Part shown: positions 30,001 to 37,607 of the stretch, one piece after another
How the letters are laid out: each line of letters begins with the position of its first letter
How positions within the stretch are numbered: position 1 is the stretch's first letter
Virus record (IMG/VR): IMGVR_UViG_3300044911_003293
Location: 1 to 49,300 of that record
Strand: one strand, 5' to 3'
Length of the DNA stretch: 49,300 nt
From: a virus
Program-made: the position numbers and the translations under genes
Notes under the pieces: model-generated
Told to the model about the DNA's origin: nothing
The model's database searches: none
The model's input: the letters and a program-made list of their open reading frames with translations, nothing else

Positions 30001-31026
30001 TTGAGAACCCTCTGCAAGTCCTTCTGCTGCCGCTAGTTGACCTATGTTTTTTAAATATTCTCTTCCAACTTTAGTTTTAGCCGCCGTCTTTACTCCTTCT
30101 CTTGAAAACGCTTTTTTAATTTGACCTGTTGCAGCTTCAAAAGGTATTAATTCAATTAATCCATTAACTGCGCCAGTTGCAATTGCTGCACCAGCAGCTA
30201 CTTCTTTTTCAATAGGCTTACCAGTTTCGTCAACTAAGTTTTTTAAATCTTTATAAGCTAGACCCATTTCAAGCTTACCGGCTCCGTAGGCTGCACCCGC
30301 TCTTGATCCTAAAGTAGCGCCCGCAATAGCTCCTACTGGGGTTTTGGTTATCGCCCCACCCGCTGCCGCACCAACTGCTGCACCTGCCAGTGTTTCTGGT
30401 ATGGTTGATAATATAGTTGGAATTGCTGCGGCGGTATATGATGGAATGCTGGAAACAAAACCAAGTTTATAATCTTTATTTTGTGCTTGAGATTCTTCTA
30501 TTAAAGCTAAGCTATTTTCTTCAAGTGGGGAAAGTTTAAATTTTTTATTGCCAGTTACATCATAGTTCATTTGTTTAACTAGCAAATCTGCTTGAGCTAC
30601 ATTTTCTTGGGCCGCTTTATATTCTTGCTTAACGCTGCCAAAAACCCTTTCAAAATAACTCAAACTATCAACATCATCACGAATTGCCGCAACTTTATTT
30701 GGATCAGATAATTGTTTTGCAGTAAGTGGGTATTTATTAAGAATATCTTGATAATTAATCGAATTAAGCTCTGTCATTTGCTTAATTTGATTTTCTTGCG
30801 TCCTTACGACATCAACAGGGATTTTGGTTTGTTGATAGATTTGATATTGCTTGGTTGCTTGCTCTGGCGTGATTGAGGTTGATGCAGAAATGTTAGATTT
30901 AAGTTGAGAGACTTTGTCGCTCTCAAAATTATCTATCAGAGAAGAAAGTTTGTTATCTACTTTTGGCGCAACACTATCCTGCGTTTCAAAATCGTCTATT
31001 AGAGAGGAAAGTTTATTGCTTTGCAT
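24049..31026 (-). CDS. Giant (2325-aa) polyvalent virion protein with HELGH zinc site
   Basis: By size and order (after the gp14-like and 506-aa proteins) this is the largest ejection-type internal virion protein. Residues 4-14 and 25-35 are near-repeats (NKLSSLIDDFE/NKLSSLIDNFE), then Ala/Gly-rich hydrophobic segments (about 195-270) and long helical regions. Residues about 815-930 contain GYILSNGKMLDMTGR and DHREIAQ, a pattern of large polyvalent protein modules. Two tandem units of 72-73 residues begin after FYQGG (Gln961) and FFQSG (Gln1033), with a third FFQSG at Gln1106. A zinc-metallopeptidase motif HELGH occurs at 1137-1141, with a candidate downstream Glu-rich helix. The C-terminal 700 residues match the usual end of such proteins (KGGYYPIAYNG, later GSGLEQDL...FGARKFN). 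No lytic transglycosylase motif is visible. Confidence 0.75.
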   Translation of the reverse strand: MQSNKLSSLIDDFETQDSVAPKVDNKLSSLIDNFESDKVSQLKSNISASTSITPEQATKQYQIYQQTKIPVDVVRTQENQIKQMTELNSINYQDILNKYPLTAKQLSDPNKVAAIRDDVDSLSYFERVFGSVKQEYKAAQENVAQADLLVKQMNYDVTGNKKFKLSPLEENSLALIEESQAQNKDYKLGFVSSIPSYTAAAIPTILSTIPETLAGAAVGAAAGGAITKTPVGAIAGATLGSRAGAAYGAGKLEMGLAYKDLKNLVDETGKPIEKEVAAGAAIATGAVNGLIELIPFEAATGQIKKAFSREGVKTAAKTKVGREYLKNIGQLAAAEGLAEGSQELMNVLFTEAAKVASTGDFSIVGMKDANDTEGLYKFLSETGIRIAESAKAGAGGGIGLGIATGGVTAAKQIYDQRNQGKQESEEISKTVEKIKESKIFKRDPELFKETTQDTLGEQNVYIPAEQVQTFFQTKTPEEIEQFYQAVPEARAQLSEALESGGNLVLPANQILTAIAQNQNFAELQKHMSFTPESLSEQAAQDTFLSNVSDTVNFEQKNQKEAVGQEAVKNNIKNQILGLNLPKNEAQNIIAALTSYYDTKSSRYGSQEAKKVLDSYLGNLEVKNAVFNRLQPMVKNTKVDELDKFINQARKFNPKKPTKPLLKFLKEKGGVRMDSNLAGELNALGITTKTAPGLFRKESDLGDVDNFPANEFIEKFPNSGVEIEGDYISRQAILDLIGRELQGVDISKEISPEEERMFQFLEDLDRLGVDIKNSDNETIKKAIENYKQEQGYFQIQTKDRAEELNKKAIELTGVTANPLEAGYILSNGKMLDMTGRHQAAGYVKAGEKFIAEKDDYLKGERAVDHREIAQELVDASGTDAMFKFMSESGAIRVDFNSGIIDSVIPPSNTQLSQIVRAAKIAGLDSLEIEHTDDKGNRISGATISNITASNIKKVFLNDIFYQGGLGIIQKDQELALKSLDKFLKENGIEPKTIEEKQEAYESLRPSEKLELITRTINEAKNNLDDYFNSKTFFQSGFGIIAADQERANAILDKFLKEELGIEPKTEAERIKGFANLRPSEQLNVIKKQQKDIGESLVDYLGKKLFFQSGDIIQGQTQFIGQKPIISLFKSKNRSTLLHELGHVFLQIESEVAKLPDISDQVKKDWKTIEEWLDIKDGKITTEQHEKFARGFEAYLREGRAPSIGLRNAFRKFKSWLLRIYKNVKALDVEISEPIRKVFDRMLATDEEIENLKSNPLFRADQAILDSLSEEEQKKYLALTQNAKESAKEKLLSRSLKELSKQNTKSFKEEKAKVRAELEKQLNETPVYRALNILKSPDYKLNRGSVENYDGDFIKRLPKNIIAEDGVDVDMAADFLGFKDGGEMLNSLAEAPSFKTELKNAVDEEMAARYVEPINEEEAISASENDARAKKILYELNNANKKVNTFIDTTENYKQKAKDILAKKEIKDATQSNIYYLNEVKAAREAGIAYGKKDYTKAVEWKKKQLLNHYLYRESQQIKKDVKDFLKRAERYKRKPVVGKVSIDEDYRQRIVGLLQDFGIDAKDFDYEKTNIAELENWKKEQTEEGVLGLVNFSEIGEFQDKDNIRTLTTDQFKTLDNAVTNLAHIGQGLRSLEIEGKRVELAEIAKEIKQTIEDNLKERPEIRGNLTPKQKLNAAFESFMMPLIKVKNIALKLDGEKPLGTFYNYFVKPIATGELKRNDMMEEAYHKLDSLYRKYFGKKAGEISGKKVFIPEANFSYSKQDMIAFALNWGNGTNRRRIKDGFNYGDAQVNAILSNLTKKDWEFVQEMWDLIGSYYEPVAKLQRKLVGFKPGKVKPIPFKIKTSDGETVNLKGGYYPIAYNGQSTKNTTDDSLNAIFGSISDYIQWEKSYTKGRSDKKVTEQIDLTLKPAFRHLSTVLNDLALKEQAWNSYKILNNRIVKKAINSHAGEETTKQLDTWLKDIYGGSSLAYDAYNGLINSLRAGATISTMGFKIATALMQPSGFVQSIVKIGWGNMLSGLFKTLGNGNPMEINKNVHFALEKSKILKDRSKTYQRDIFDTLKKMERKGSIAEKATAIYFWPMAKMQMLVDIPTWIGAYYKGLKDFNGDDSKAVDYADLVIAQAQGSGLEQDLSAFERGSAFGARKFNLVKIFTSFYTYFNAKLNLATESYRKTDFSKPRDVARFASDFILLFWIEALIGELLTGRAPDFGDDDEDNKFLAYNVGLMVSSFAGQFPIAREAAAAAKGFNDTPAGFSGVGKIGKGLYTVGKEFTKEDEVDISKVIEGLNEAGGIVFKYPSSQIDVFIDAQQKEKEGKEPAPIDYLLRPKK

Positions 31027-32546
31027 TATTTTTTAAGGCTTTCTAGATAAAGTTTTTTGAAGTAATCATCATTTACTGGGCTAGTATAGCCTTTTTGTTT
31101 TCTTAATTGCAAAACTTCATTTTTAAAATCATCAGGAACAATTATTTTTTCTTCAATATCTTTTCTTTTTACTTGATATAATTTTTTATTATCCGTATTG
31201 CCAAACCAACCATCTGAAAAAGTTGCTTGCACAACTAGGCCGTGAGCCATTTCTTGCAATTCTTTTTGATTAGGTTCTTTTTGATGCTGTTGTTTAAAAT
31301 ATTCGACTTCCTCGTTAAATCTATTTTTAAATGCTTGAGCTTCTTTATTGTTTGGGCCAAGCCCTATACTTGTAAGAGTTTGATCGGCAATTTTATTCCT
31401 TGTTACTAAATCCACTGGCGCAGAAACTCCAGCAATCGCTTTTTGTTGCCAACCTAAAACCATTTTACCATCTTTTTCAGAAAGGCTTGAAGTAATTTTA
31501 TTTGGATCAATTTTAGCAAACTCTTCAGGGTTTTTGTGATACATATCAAGGTATCCATACAACTCACCTTTTGATTCAATTTCGTCAATCTTAACTGCGC
31601 CGCTATAAATTTCTGCCGTCTTATTTAAATTATTTTTAGTTTCTTGATTTAACAAAACATAATCTTCAATCGGTAAATCTTGAACCGTGCCACCATGTAT
31701 TACTATATCATTTGCTCTTTGCTCTGCGGCTCTTTGTCTTAAAAAGTCAGCATTCCTAATTGCGGTTACATTTTGATTTTGTTGCTGCTTTTGCGCTTGT
31801 TCAGCCTTTTCCAAAGCTTGCGCTCTTTCTTCGGGAGCTAAATATTTAGTTATATTACTTCCAGCTTTGCTATTTTCTTGCTTTAATAATGTAATTTGCT
31901 CTTGGGGGCTTCTTTGGCTTAAATCTATTAATGCCCCTCTTTTTTCTATTTTGTCAGTAAATTCTTGAACTTTAATTGCTTTGTTTGGGTCGGTTTCTGG
32001 TATTGCATTACTAAAAGCCAACACAGAACTAGCTAATAAACCAAATTTTGCTTGAGGATCTTTTGCTCTAGAGAATGCCTCAAAATTGGCATCAACTTGT
32101 TGATCCACTTTTGCAAGATCAGATGCACTTTGTTTTTGTCTTGTGATATTAAGCACCTTCCTGTAATCCTCCGCTTCGTGCAGACTCATCTTCTCTTTTA
32201 AGTCTTCAGCAAATTCATTTGATCCTAGATTTTTTAATAAATTTGATTTAATTTCTGCTAATCCTTCTTTGTATTTTTGTGGAGCATTTTGGTAATCTGG
32301 GTCTTGATCTAAGTTATTTTGAAGATCAATGCTATCACGTAAAAATTTAGAATAAGTCAAGGAATAATTATATTTATCTTGTCTTTCCTTGATCTGTTTT
32401 GCCGCCTCTCCAGCATTAACTAAAGAGCTTCCTAATTGGGCAATTGCTTTAGGAACAGCGTTTGTATCTGCAACTGTAATAGGCACAGAACTGAAGCCCT
32501 GAGCCTGTGGAACGGCTCTTTGAGTATTGTAAGGAATATTAGCCAT
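31026..32546 (-). CDS. 506-aa internal virion protein
   Basis: A long, Gln/Lys/Ala-rich helical protein (RAVPQAQGFSSVPI start, then KERQDKYNYSLTYSKFLRDSIDLQNN and heptad-like repeats). It lies between the gp14-like protein and the giant protein in the order T7-type phages use for gp14-gp15-gp16, so it is probably the gp15 counterpart, part of the internal core that is ejected with the DNA. It abuts the giant protein gene with no gap and overlaps the gp14-like gene by 8 bases. Sequence similarity to T7 gp15 is not visible, so the role rests on synteny. Confidence 0.6.
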   Translation of the reverse strand: MANIPYNTQRAVPQAQGFSSVPITVADTNAVPKAIAQLGSSLVNAGEAAKQIKERQDKYNYSLTYSKFLRDSIDLQNNLDQDPDYQNAPQKYKEGLAEIKSNLLKNLGSNEFAEDLKEKMSLHEAEDYRKVLNITRQKQSASDLAKVDQQVDANFEAFSRAKDPQAKFGLLASSVLAFSNAIPETDPNKAIKVQEFTDKIEKRGALIDLSQRSPQEQITLLKQENSKAGSNITKYLAPEERAQALEKAEQAQKQQQNQNVTAIRNADFLRQRAAEQRANDIVIHGGTVQDLPIEDYVLLNQETKNNLNKTAEIYSGAVKIDEIESKGELYGYLDMYHKNPEEFAKIDPNKITSSLSEKDGKMVLGWQQKAIAGVSAPVDLVTRNKIADQTLTSIGLGPNNKEAQAFKNRFNEEVEYFKQQHQKEPNQKELQEMAHGLVVQATFSDGWFGNTDNKKLYQVKRKDIEEKIIVPDDFKNEVLQLRKQKGYTSPVNDDYFKKLYLESLKK

Positions 32547-33120
32547 TAATTCTTGTTTGTCCTATATTTGGTAAATTTTCTTGTCTAAAGGTGGAACTGG
32601 TATCGTTTGGCGCTTTATTGCCATATTTTCCGTAAAAAGATGAAGCGCTTGCACCCGATCCAATAATACTTGAAATAGCGCCAATATTAGCAGCCCTTCT
32701 TGCCTGTTTTCCTTCGTATAAAGTTGTCATAGCTTTATTTCTTAATCCAATAGCTTGATTCATATAATCCATTGAACGCAAATCTCCTTCATATAAATCA
32801 ACGTCAGCAGCCAATCTACCCTCTCCTGCTGTGCGGGAAATTATATCTTGCACACTTTTTTCACTAACTGAGCCTCCACCAGCGGCCGCAATTGCAATTT
32901 GTTTTGATTGTAGTAGTCTATTTTGTCTTAGACTCTCTTGCGCCTTAACTTGAGAAGCTCCTTTGGCATTGTTCGCTGAAATTTCAGCAAGTTTAGCGTT
33001 GTTTTCTAATTGTCCTGCGGCAATTGTTGCCATGCGGGAGCTATTTTGTCCTTGCTGAAAAGTCGAACCAGCCTGTAATATACCGCCAGTTATCATTAAT
33101 GCAGTTGCTACTTGCGCCAT
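32539..33120 (-). CDS. gp14-like internal virion protein
   Basis: The 193-residue product begins AQVATALMITGGILQAGSTF with a hydrophobic Ala/Gly-rich N-terminus, as in T7 gp14-like ejection proteins, followed by an Ala/Gln-rich helical core with AAAGGGSVSEKSVQDIISRTAG. Such proteins insert in the host outer membrane on ejection. Position between the gp13-like and 506-aa genes supports this. It overlaps both neighbours by 13 and 8 bases. Confidence 0.7.
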   Translation of the reverse strand: MAQVATALMITGGILQAGSTFQQGQNSSRMATIAAGQLENNAKLAEISANNAKGASQVKAQESLRQNRLLQSKQIAIAAAGGGSVSEKSVQDIISRTAGEGRLAADVDLYEGDLRSMDYMNQAIGLRNKAMTTLYEGKQARRAANIGAISSIIGSGASASSFYGKYGNKAPNDTSSTFRQENLPNIGQTRING

Positions 33121-33464
33121 AATTTATAAACTTCTTGATTATTTATTGTGTTTAAATATTTATAACCCAATTTCTCTAAAAATTTCTTAGAATTAACTTG
33201 TTTATCATCTCTAAAACAAACAATCGGAAGCTCTAATTTTATTAATTCTTTTGTTATGTTTTTGCAAGCTTTCCAAAAAACTCTTTTGTTTTCAATGTTA
33301 TTAGTGCGAACAAAAGAGGTAAATTGGTTAGGCATAATCCATACTCCGCCAATTGCTATACGGTTTTTACCCTCTAGTAATACCCATGCCTTAGATGAAA
33401 AAATAATTTTTTCATCTTTGAAGAAATATATAAAATCCTTCTTTCTTGCGAAACGAAGCTTCAT
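33108..33464 (-). CDS. gp13-like GNAT-fold internal protein
   Basis: The 118-residue protein reads as a reduced acetyltransferase fold: an N-terminal strand-helix (KLRFARKKDFIYFFKDEK), a central strand ending in AIGGVWIMPNQ, and a C-terminal KKFLEKLGYKYLNT typical of GNAT-like proteins. In T7 the equivalent gene, gp13, sits between the nozzle and gp14 and resembles a GNAT fold. The order here (901-aa nozzle, this gene, gp14-like) is identical. Acetyl-CoA binding residues are not obvious, so it may have a structural or assembly role. Confidence 0.65.
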   Translation of the reverse strand: MKLRFARKKDFIYFFKDEKIIFSSKAWVLLEGKNRIAIGGVWIMPNQFTSFVRTNNIENKRVFWKACKNITKELIKLELPIVCFRDDKQVNSKKFLEKLGYKYLNTINNQEVYKLWRK

Positions 33465-36169
33465 TACTGCTTATCATTAGTAGTTTGTGCAATTTCGCAA
33501 CCTGATAATGTTACTGGCCTTGGGGCTTGAGCCGCTAAATATAACCTAGTATCACTAAACCAAGATCCCGCAAGACTGACTTGTGAGCTATCTAGATAGT
33601 CATAAATATAATCACGATCTACTTTTGCTCCAGTGTTGGGATTAATACGTGGCATATCGTCATAAATAATATTACCCTCAGCATCTTTGACCCCAGAGCT
33701 ATATTGCAGACCATTATTATGTGTGTTAATAATAATTACTCCAATAGCATTTAATTTTTTCTTTTGTCCTAAAGGCGAGCCAGAAGCATAAGCTAGTTTG
33801 GCGCTTTTGTAATACGCAGAATAAGGTAAGCCAACAACCGCTTGCGAAACAGCGCTTGGCAAGGTTATTTGACCGCCAGTAACTAAAAAAGTTGTTTGAT
33901 CTGTTGTTCCTGGACTAAAATCTTTGCCATCAGCCCAAACCACAACTTCTTTTGCCTCTAAATGATCTAGACCACTTATCGTAGTTGTTGGTGAGCCATC
34001 ATAAATCTTAAAACTATCTGCTTGCTTATTTAGAGTTCCCCCTTCGCACTCAATTTGAAATGCAAATTTTTCAAAATATCTAACGGTTTGCCCATTTATT
34101 GTGCGCTTTACTGAATAATAGGCCAAATCCTCTACTGTTCCAGGGCCAGGAAAAGTGATTACATCTTCTACCTCTCCGTCAGTTTCATATAAAAACCACG
34201 CTTTTAAGTCTTCCAATTGGTCATAAATTAAGACGGCTACCTTTCCATCGCTTCTTACGCAATGAATAAAGGTGTCTGGCTGTCTTTGAACGGCTATTCT
34301 AATAATACCTGGTAAACCAATCTCAGGGCAAGCCTTAGTCAACTCAACCGCAGCGTAATCTATTGAGCTTTCATCGTAAGAAAGTTCATAAACTCTGGTT
34401 CCAGCACCTTGTGCAAAAAGTGCTTTTTTATCTAATTTGGCCGCAGGAATATCGGCGCAAGCTTGTGTAGAAGGCTCAACGACACGGAAATTTGTTGGCG
34501 TCATTGGGTCTTCAAAAGCGCTTGTTTTAACAGCCTTAACGGCCGTATCACAACCAATAAAAAGACGATAAAGCGAAATCATCCAAGTTGGCGTGCTTAT
34601 AGCTCCAGCACCAAGAAATTTAGATATAGTGCCACTGTCCCCTTCTACCTCGTCATCATAGCTATCATAAGCATCTGAAATAGAACCCCATACTTTTCCT
34701 AATCCAGAGTCAAATAAACGTCCTTCAGCTAGGGCCACTGTTGAGGGCCAACCCTCATCATCAGACCATTCTCCCTGAGACCATTTCGTGGTTGCGGTGG
34801 TTGAACCTAAATCTTTAAGAACTTCTGCGCTAACAGAGGTCGCCGAAGAAAAAGCTGTTAATCGTGCATAACCAGTAATACTTCCTTGAGAGTAAGATAA
34901 TGATAAATCTACTGTTCCTGAAGTGTAATTTCCTGTTTTTATACCAATTCGATAAAGAACAACCTGGTTATCTAGGCCATCGTTAAAAGTAATAGTGGCA
35001 TTGTTGGTATAGGTTGTAACATCTAGCCAAGAGGTTCCACTATCAAAAGAGCGTTGTAAGGTAACTGTAGCAACCCAAGTCCCTTGCCTAATTATTGTAA
35101 ATTGTCTTGTAACGCCAATCCCTTCCACCTCAATAGTGTTTGTAAAAGTGTCCTCTGAGCTTATGCTGCTAGATACAGACTGGCCGATAGAAATTAATTT
35201 ATAAATTCCACCGACCTGCCCCGCTTTGAATAAATTTTGATTAGAGGTTAGTGTAATGTTGCCATTAAGGCCGCTTGCTGTTATCGCAATTGGTGTGGTA
35301 TTTTGAGCTTTTACTGGACCATCTTCTGGTTGATACAAAACAATAGACCAAGAATCGTTATCTCTTCGCTCTAATTTACGCTGTTGTTTAGAGGCTCCCG
35401 CCAAATAAATTACATCAAGGGACTGATCCCATCTAATTAAAGATAAATCCTCTTCTACATAAGGAGAGGGAAGCTCCATGACTCCAGCAGCTTCTATCTC
35501 AATACTTTTAACTAAAGTAATTCTTTTAAGCGGCGAAAAGAGATTAATATAAAAGTTCCCTGCAGGAATAAAGCCTAGCGAATGAGTTCCTGTTCCAAGA
35601 TTTGTTTCAGGAAAAATATCATCATTTAAAGCGGTCGTGCCTATTCTAAATTTTACAGGGCCGTTTTGAATTACAATACGAACTGCATGCAATATTCCAG
35701 GATTAAGATTTGTAACTTGTTGAGTGCGCCTTGCATAAGAAAGACCATTTCCAACAAGTTGCATATAGTCGCCAGGAACCCACTGAGATGTAGTTCCTGC
35801 TGCATCGTTATCAGTCCAGCCAGTTAAGCTACCTGCAAAATTTCCATTTGTAATTGTGCTTGAAACTGCGGGACGAGTAATAAGTTGATCGTCTGCTGTT
35901 CTGACTCTAATATAACTATCCGTAAACTCTATTCTAGCAGTTTGAGAACGGCTAAAAATAAAAGGGATATAAATTGCTTTATTGTTGTTTCTACTTGATC
36001 CAATATACTCTAAGCCTGGCCTTAGCATCATAGAGCCAAGTAATCTAGGCGTCCAATTTACCTGATCTTCAGCGGCCAATAAAACTTTTGATACATCTAT
36101 TCTTGCTAGACCTAGCTTGCTTATTATGCCTCGATTAAAGGCAAGTATTGGCTGATTGACTTTACCCAT
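33464..36169 (-). CDS. Tail nozzle-like protein (gp12-like)
   Basis: The 901-residue product starts GKVNQPILAFNRGIISKLGLARID, the typical beginning of the podovirus tail nozzle or tubular-B protein (the RGIIS motif with LAR soon after). The following beta-rich body, with many Thr/Ser/Gly strands, includes segments such as DGPVKAQNTTPI and VIYDDMPRINPNTGA. It should form the lower tail tube through which DNA leaves. It overlaps its neighbours by single bases. Its order relative to the tubular-A protein matches T7. Confidence 0.8.
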   Translation of the reverse strand: MGKVNQPILAFNRGIISKLGLARIDVSKVLLAAEDQVNWTPRLLGSMMLRPGLEYIGSSRNNNKAIYIPFIFSRSQTARIEFTDSYIRVRTADDQLITRPAVSSTITNGNFAGSLTGWTDNDAAGTTSQWVPGDYMQLVGNGLSYARRTQQVTNLNPGILHAVRIVIQNGPVKFRIGTTALNDDIFPETNLGTGTHSLGFIPAGNFYINLFSPLKRITLVKSIEIEAAGVMELPSPYVEEDLSLIRWDQSLDVIYLAGASKQQRKLERRDNDSWSIVLYQPEDGPVKAQNTTPIAITASGLNGNITLTSNQNLFKAGQVGGIYKLISIGQSVSSSISSEDTFTNTIEVEGIGVTRQFTIIRQGTWVATVTLQRSFDSGTSWLDVTTYTNNATITFNDGLDNQVVLYRIGIKTGNYTSGTVDLSLSYSQGSITGYARLTAFSSATSVSAEVLKDLGSTTATTKWSQGEWSDDEGWPSTVALAEGRLFDSGLGKVWGSISDAYDSYDDEVEGDSGTISKFLGAGAISTPTWMISLYRLFIGCDTAVKAVKTSAFEDPMTPTNFRVVEPSTQACADIPAAKLDKKALFAQGAGTRVYELSYDESSIDYAAVELTKACPEIGLPGIIRIAVQRQPDTFIHCVRSDGKVAVLIYDQLEDLKAWFLYETDGEVEDVITFPGPGTVEDLAYYSVKRTINGQTVRYFEKFAFQIECEGGTLNKQADSFKIYDGSPTTTISGLDHLEAKEVVVWADGKDFSPGTTDQTTFLVTGGQITLPSAVSQAVVGLPYSAYYKSAKLAYASGSPLGQKKKLNAIGVIIINTHNNGLQYSSGVKDAEGNIIYDDMPRINPNTGAKVDRDYIYDYLDSSQVSLAGSWFSDTRLYLAAQAPRPVTLSGCEIAQTTNDKQ

Positions 36170-36804
36170 TAATAAGTATTAGCCCTCCCCCACAGTCCCC
36201 AAGTTCCAAGGCGAGCTTTCGTCCAATTTCCAAGTGGTAAATTTTCTCTTGGTTTATTTCTTTTATCCCAATTCAATGCGGTTAATTTTGCCTTTTCTTG
36301 ATCTCTGTCTAGTTTGGCGTTAAGAGAAGGGCTATTAGTTATAAATGGCTCTGCTTGTTTAGCAAGGACAGCAGAAACGTAATTTTGATAAACTTGGGGA
36401 AATAAAGCTAAATTGCCGCCGTAAGTAGGAGCATTAGAAGTGTATTTTATGTAAATTGTGTCATAATTACAATATATAACTCCCGCCTCTGGGCCTTGAT
36501 ACCAGTCAAGTGGTGTTATCATCATATTATCAATCCAGATCGAATTTAGACCCACAAAGTCATCTGGCAATTCAAAGGCATATTGTGGGCCAAATTCAGG
36601 AATTATTGAAGTAGAAGCGGTCATCATTTGACTGCGAGTAGCGAACCCCCATAGTCCTTGCTCTAAGCAAAAATTAAGCAACCCATTATCCCAAGCTACA
36701 TCAAGAGCACGTCTTGCTGACCTATTTTCACTTAACGAAGAAAGAGGAACGGAGTCGCCAAGCGCTTCAAGCGCTTGGTTGTATATACCTAATTTAGTTG
36801 CCAT
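36169..36804 (-). CDS. Tail tubular protein A-like adaptor (gp11-like)
   Basis: The 211-residue protein begins ATKLGIYNQALEALGDSVPLSSLSE and continues with LDVAWDNGLLNFCLEQGLWGFATR, which is the characteristic gp11/TTPA start. A beta-rich part follows (FELPDDFVGLNSIWIDNMMITPL) with a C-terminal helix (AKLDRDQEKAKLTALNWDKRN). This adaptor connects portal and nozzle in T7-like phages. One-base overlaps link it to both neighbours. Confidence 0.85.
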   Translation of the reverse strand: MATKLGIYNQALEALGDSVPLSSLSENRSARRALDVAWDNGLLNFCLEQGLWGFATRSQMMTASTSIIPEFGPQYAFELPDDFVGLNSIWIDNMMITPLDWYQGPEAGVIYCNYDTIYIKYTSNAPTYGGNLALFPQVYQNYVSAVLAKQAEPFITNSPSLNAKLDRDQEKAKLTALNWDKRNKPRENLPLGNWTKARLGTWGLWGRANTY

Positions 36805-37229
36805 TAATAGTTTTTAATAAAATAAAGAGCTTCTTCTTCTGAAGAAAAGCCTTGCTTCATTGTTTTTTTATCTGATTTGCGGATAACATTATATTTTGAT
36901 TTTTCATCCCAAACTATTTCAAAATCTGGTGATTCATCTTGCTTTTTAATCGCTTTTTTGAAGTCATTATAACTTAATAATCTTGTAAATAATTCATCTC
37001 TACTTGAGCCCACAATTAATAATTCAGCATAAAAAGAGCCGTTTGTTGCCAAAATTTCAATTTTGTCTCCAAAGTGAAAAAAATCACGATTGCCATTTTG
37101 ATAATTTCTTACAATTTCACGGTATTTTTGAGGATTAGTAAGGTCTTCTTTTGGGGTATTGGCGGGAACTTTTAAGCGAAAACTTGTGTGTGAGGTATCG
37201 GTAGTAAGTAGATCATGAACTGAAAACAT
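36804..37229 (-). CDS. 141-aa head/tail-region protein, unknown
   Basis: The 141-residue product has a short N-terminal segment (FSVHDLLTTDTSHTSFRLKV), a likely small beta-barrel (FHFGDKIEILATNGSFYAEL) and a C-terminal domain with a segment resembling IVWDEKSKYNVIRKSDKK and EEALYFIKN. The barrel pattern F-x-x-G-D-x-I-E-I is common in phage head-region proteins. Its place between capsid and adaptor genes suggests a minor structural or assembly role. Confidence 0.6.
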   Translation of the reverse strand: MFSVHDLLTTDTSHTSFRLKVPANTPKEDLTNPQKYREIVRNYQNGNRDFFHFGDKIEILATNGSFYAELLIVGSSRDELFTRLLSYNDFKKAIKKQDESPDFEIVWDEKSKYNVIRKSDKKTMKQGFSSEEEALYFIKNY

Positions 37230-37247
37230 AGATTTGAAATTTTAGTT

Positions 37248-37279
37248 AATAAAAAAGGGGGCAGAATCCACCGCCCCCT
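37248..37279 (-). terminator. Strong leftward terminator after the capsid genes
   Basis: GGGGGC (37257-37262) and GCCCCC (37273-37278) form a very GC-rich stem in AT-rich surroundings. On the minus strand it is followed by TTTTTTATTAA. It lies between the small capsid-region gene at 37303 and the 36804 gene and would limit read-through so that capsid proteins are made in excess over tail proteins. Confidence 0.8.
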
Positions 37280-37302
37280 CAAATTTTCTATTGCTAAGCT
37301 AA

Positions 37303-37578
37303 TTAAGCAGCAGCAGAAATTGTCGCAGCCGTAGAGGTTACAGCCGAAACATATTGGGTAGTTGTTTTTAAAGCGCTGGCAACGGCAACCTCAACGATAT
37401 CGCCAACAGCCATTCCTCTTGCCACTCCATCACTGAAATAGCCAGAACCTTGGCAGGTAGCCAAGCTGTCTGAAGGGGAATTGTAATACCAGCGATTGAT
37501 ATTGTTAGAAGTTGTGCTTCTAGGAGTGTCGCTATCAGCCGCAATAATTAGAGCTAGAGCGCTTGGAGTATAAGACAT
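37303..37578 (-). CDS. 91-aa Ser/Thr/Ala-rich protein, possible head decoration
   Basis: The 91-residue product is rich in Ser, Thr and Ala (SDTPRSTTSNN, then VAVASALKTTTQYVSAVTSTAATISAAA), with GMAVGDIVEV in the middle, a typical small capsid-surface pattern. It lies 29 bases after the major capsid gene and just before a strong terminator, so it is expressed at capsid level. A head decoration or minor capsid role is inferred. Confidence 0.6.
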   Translation of the reverse strand: MSYTPSALALIIAADSDTPRSTTSNNINRWYYNSPSDSLATCQGSGYFSDGVARGMAVGDIVEVAVASALKTTTQYVSAVTSTAATISAAA

Positions 37579-37607
37579 AAAGATTTAAATTTGAGTTAAA
37601 GGAAATA

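Noticed and set aside
24049-31026. Lytic transglycosylase domain in the giant protein
   Set aside because: No SLT-type E-x-G-W/GLMQ pattern was seen; only the HELGH zinc motif is clear.
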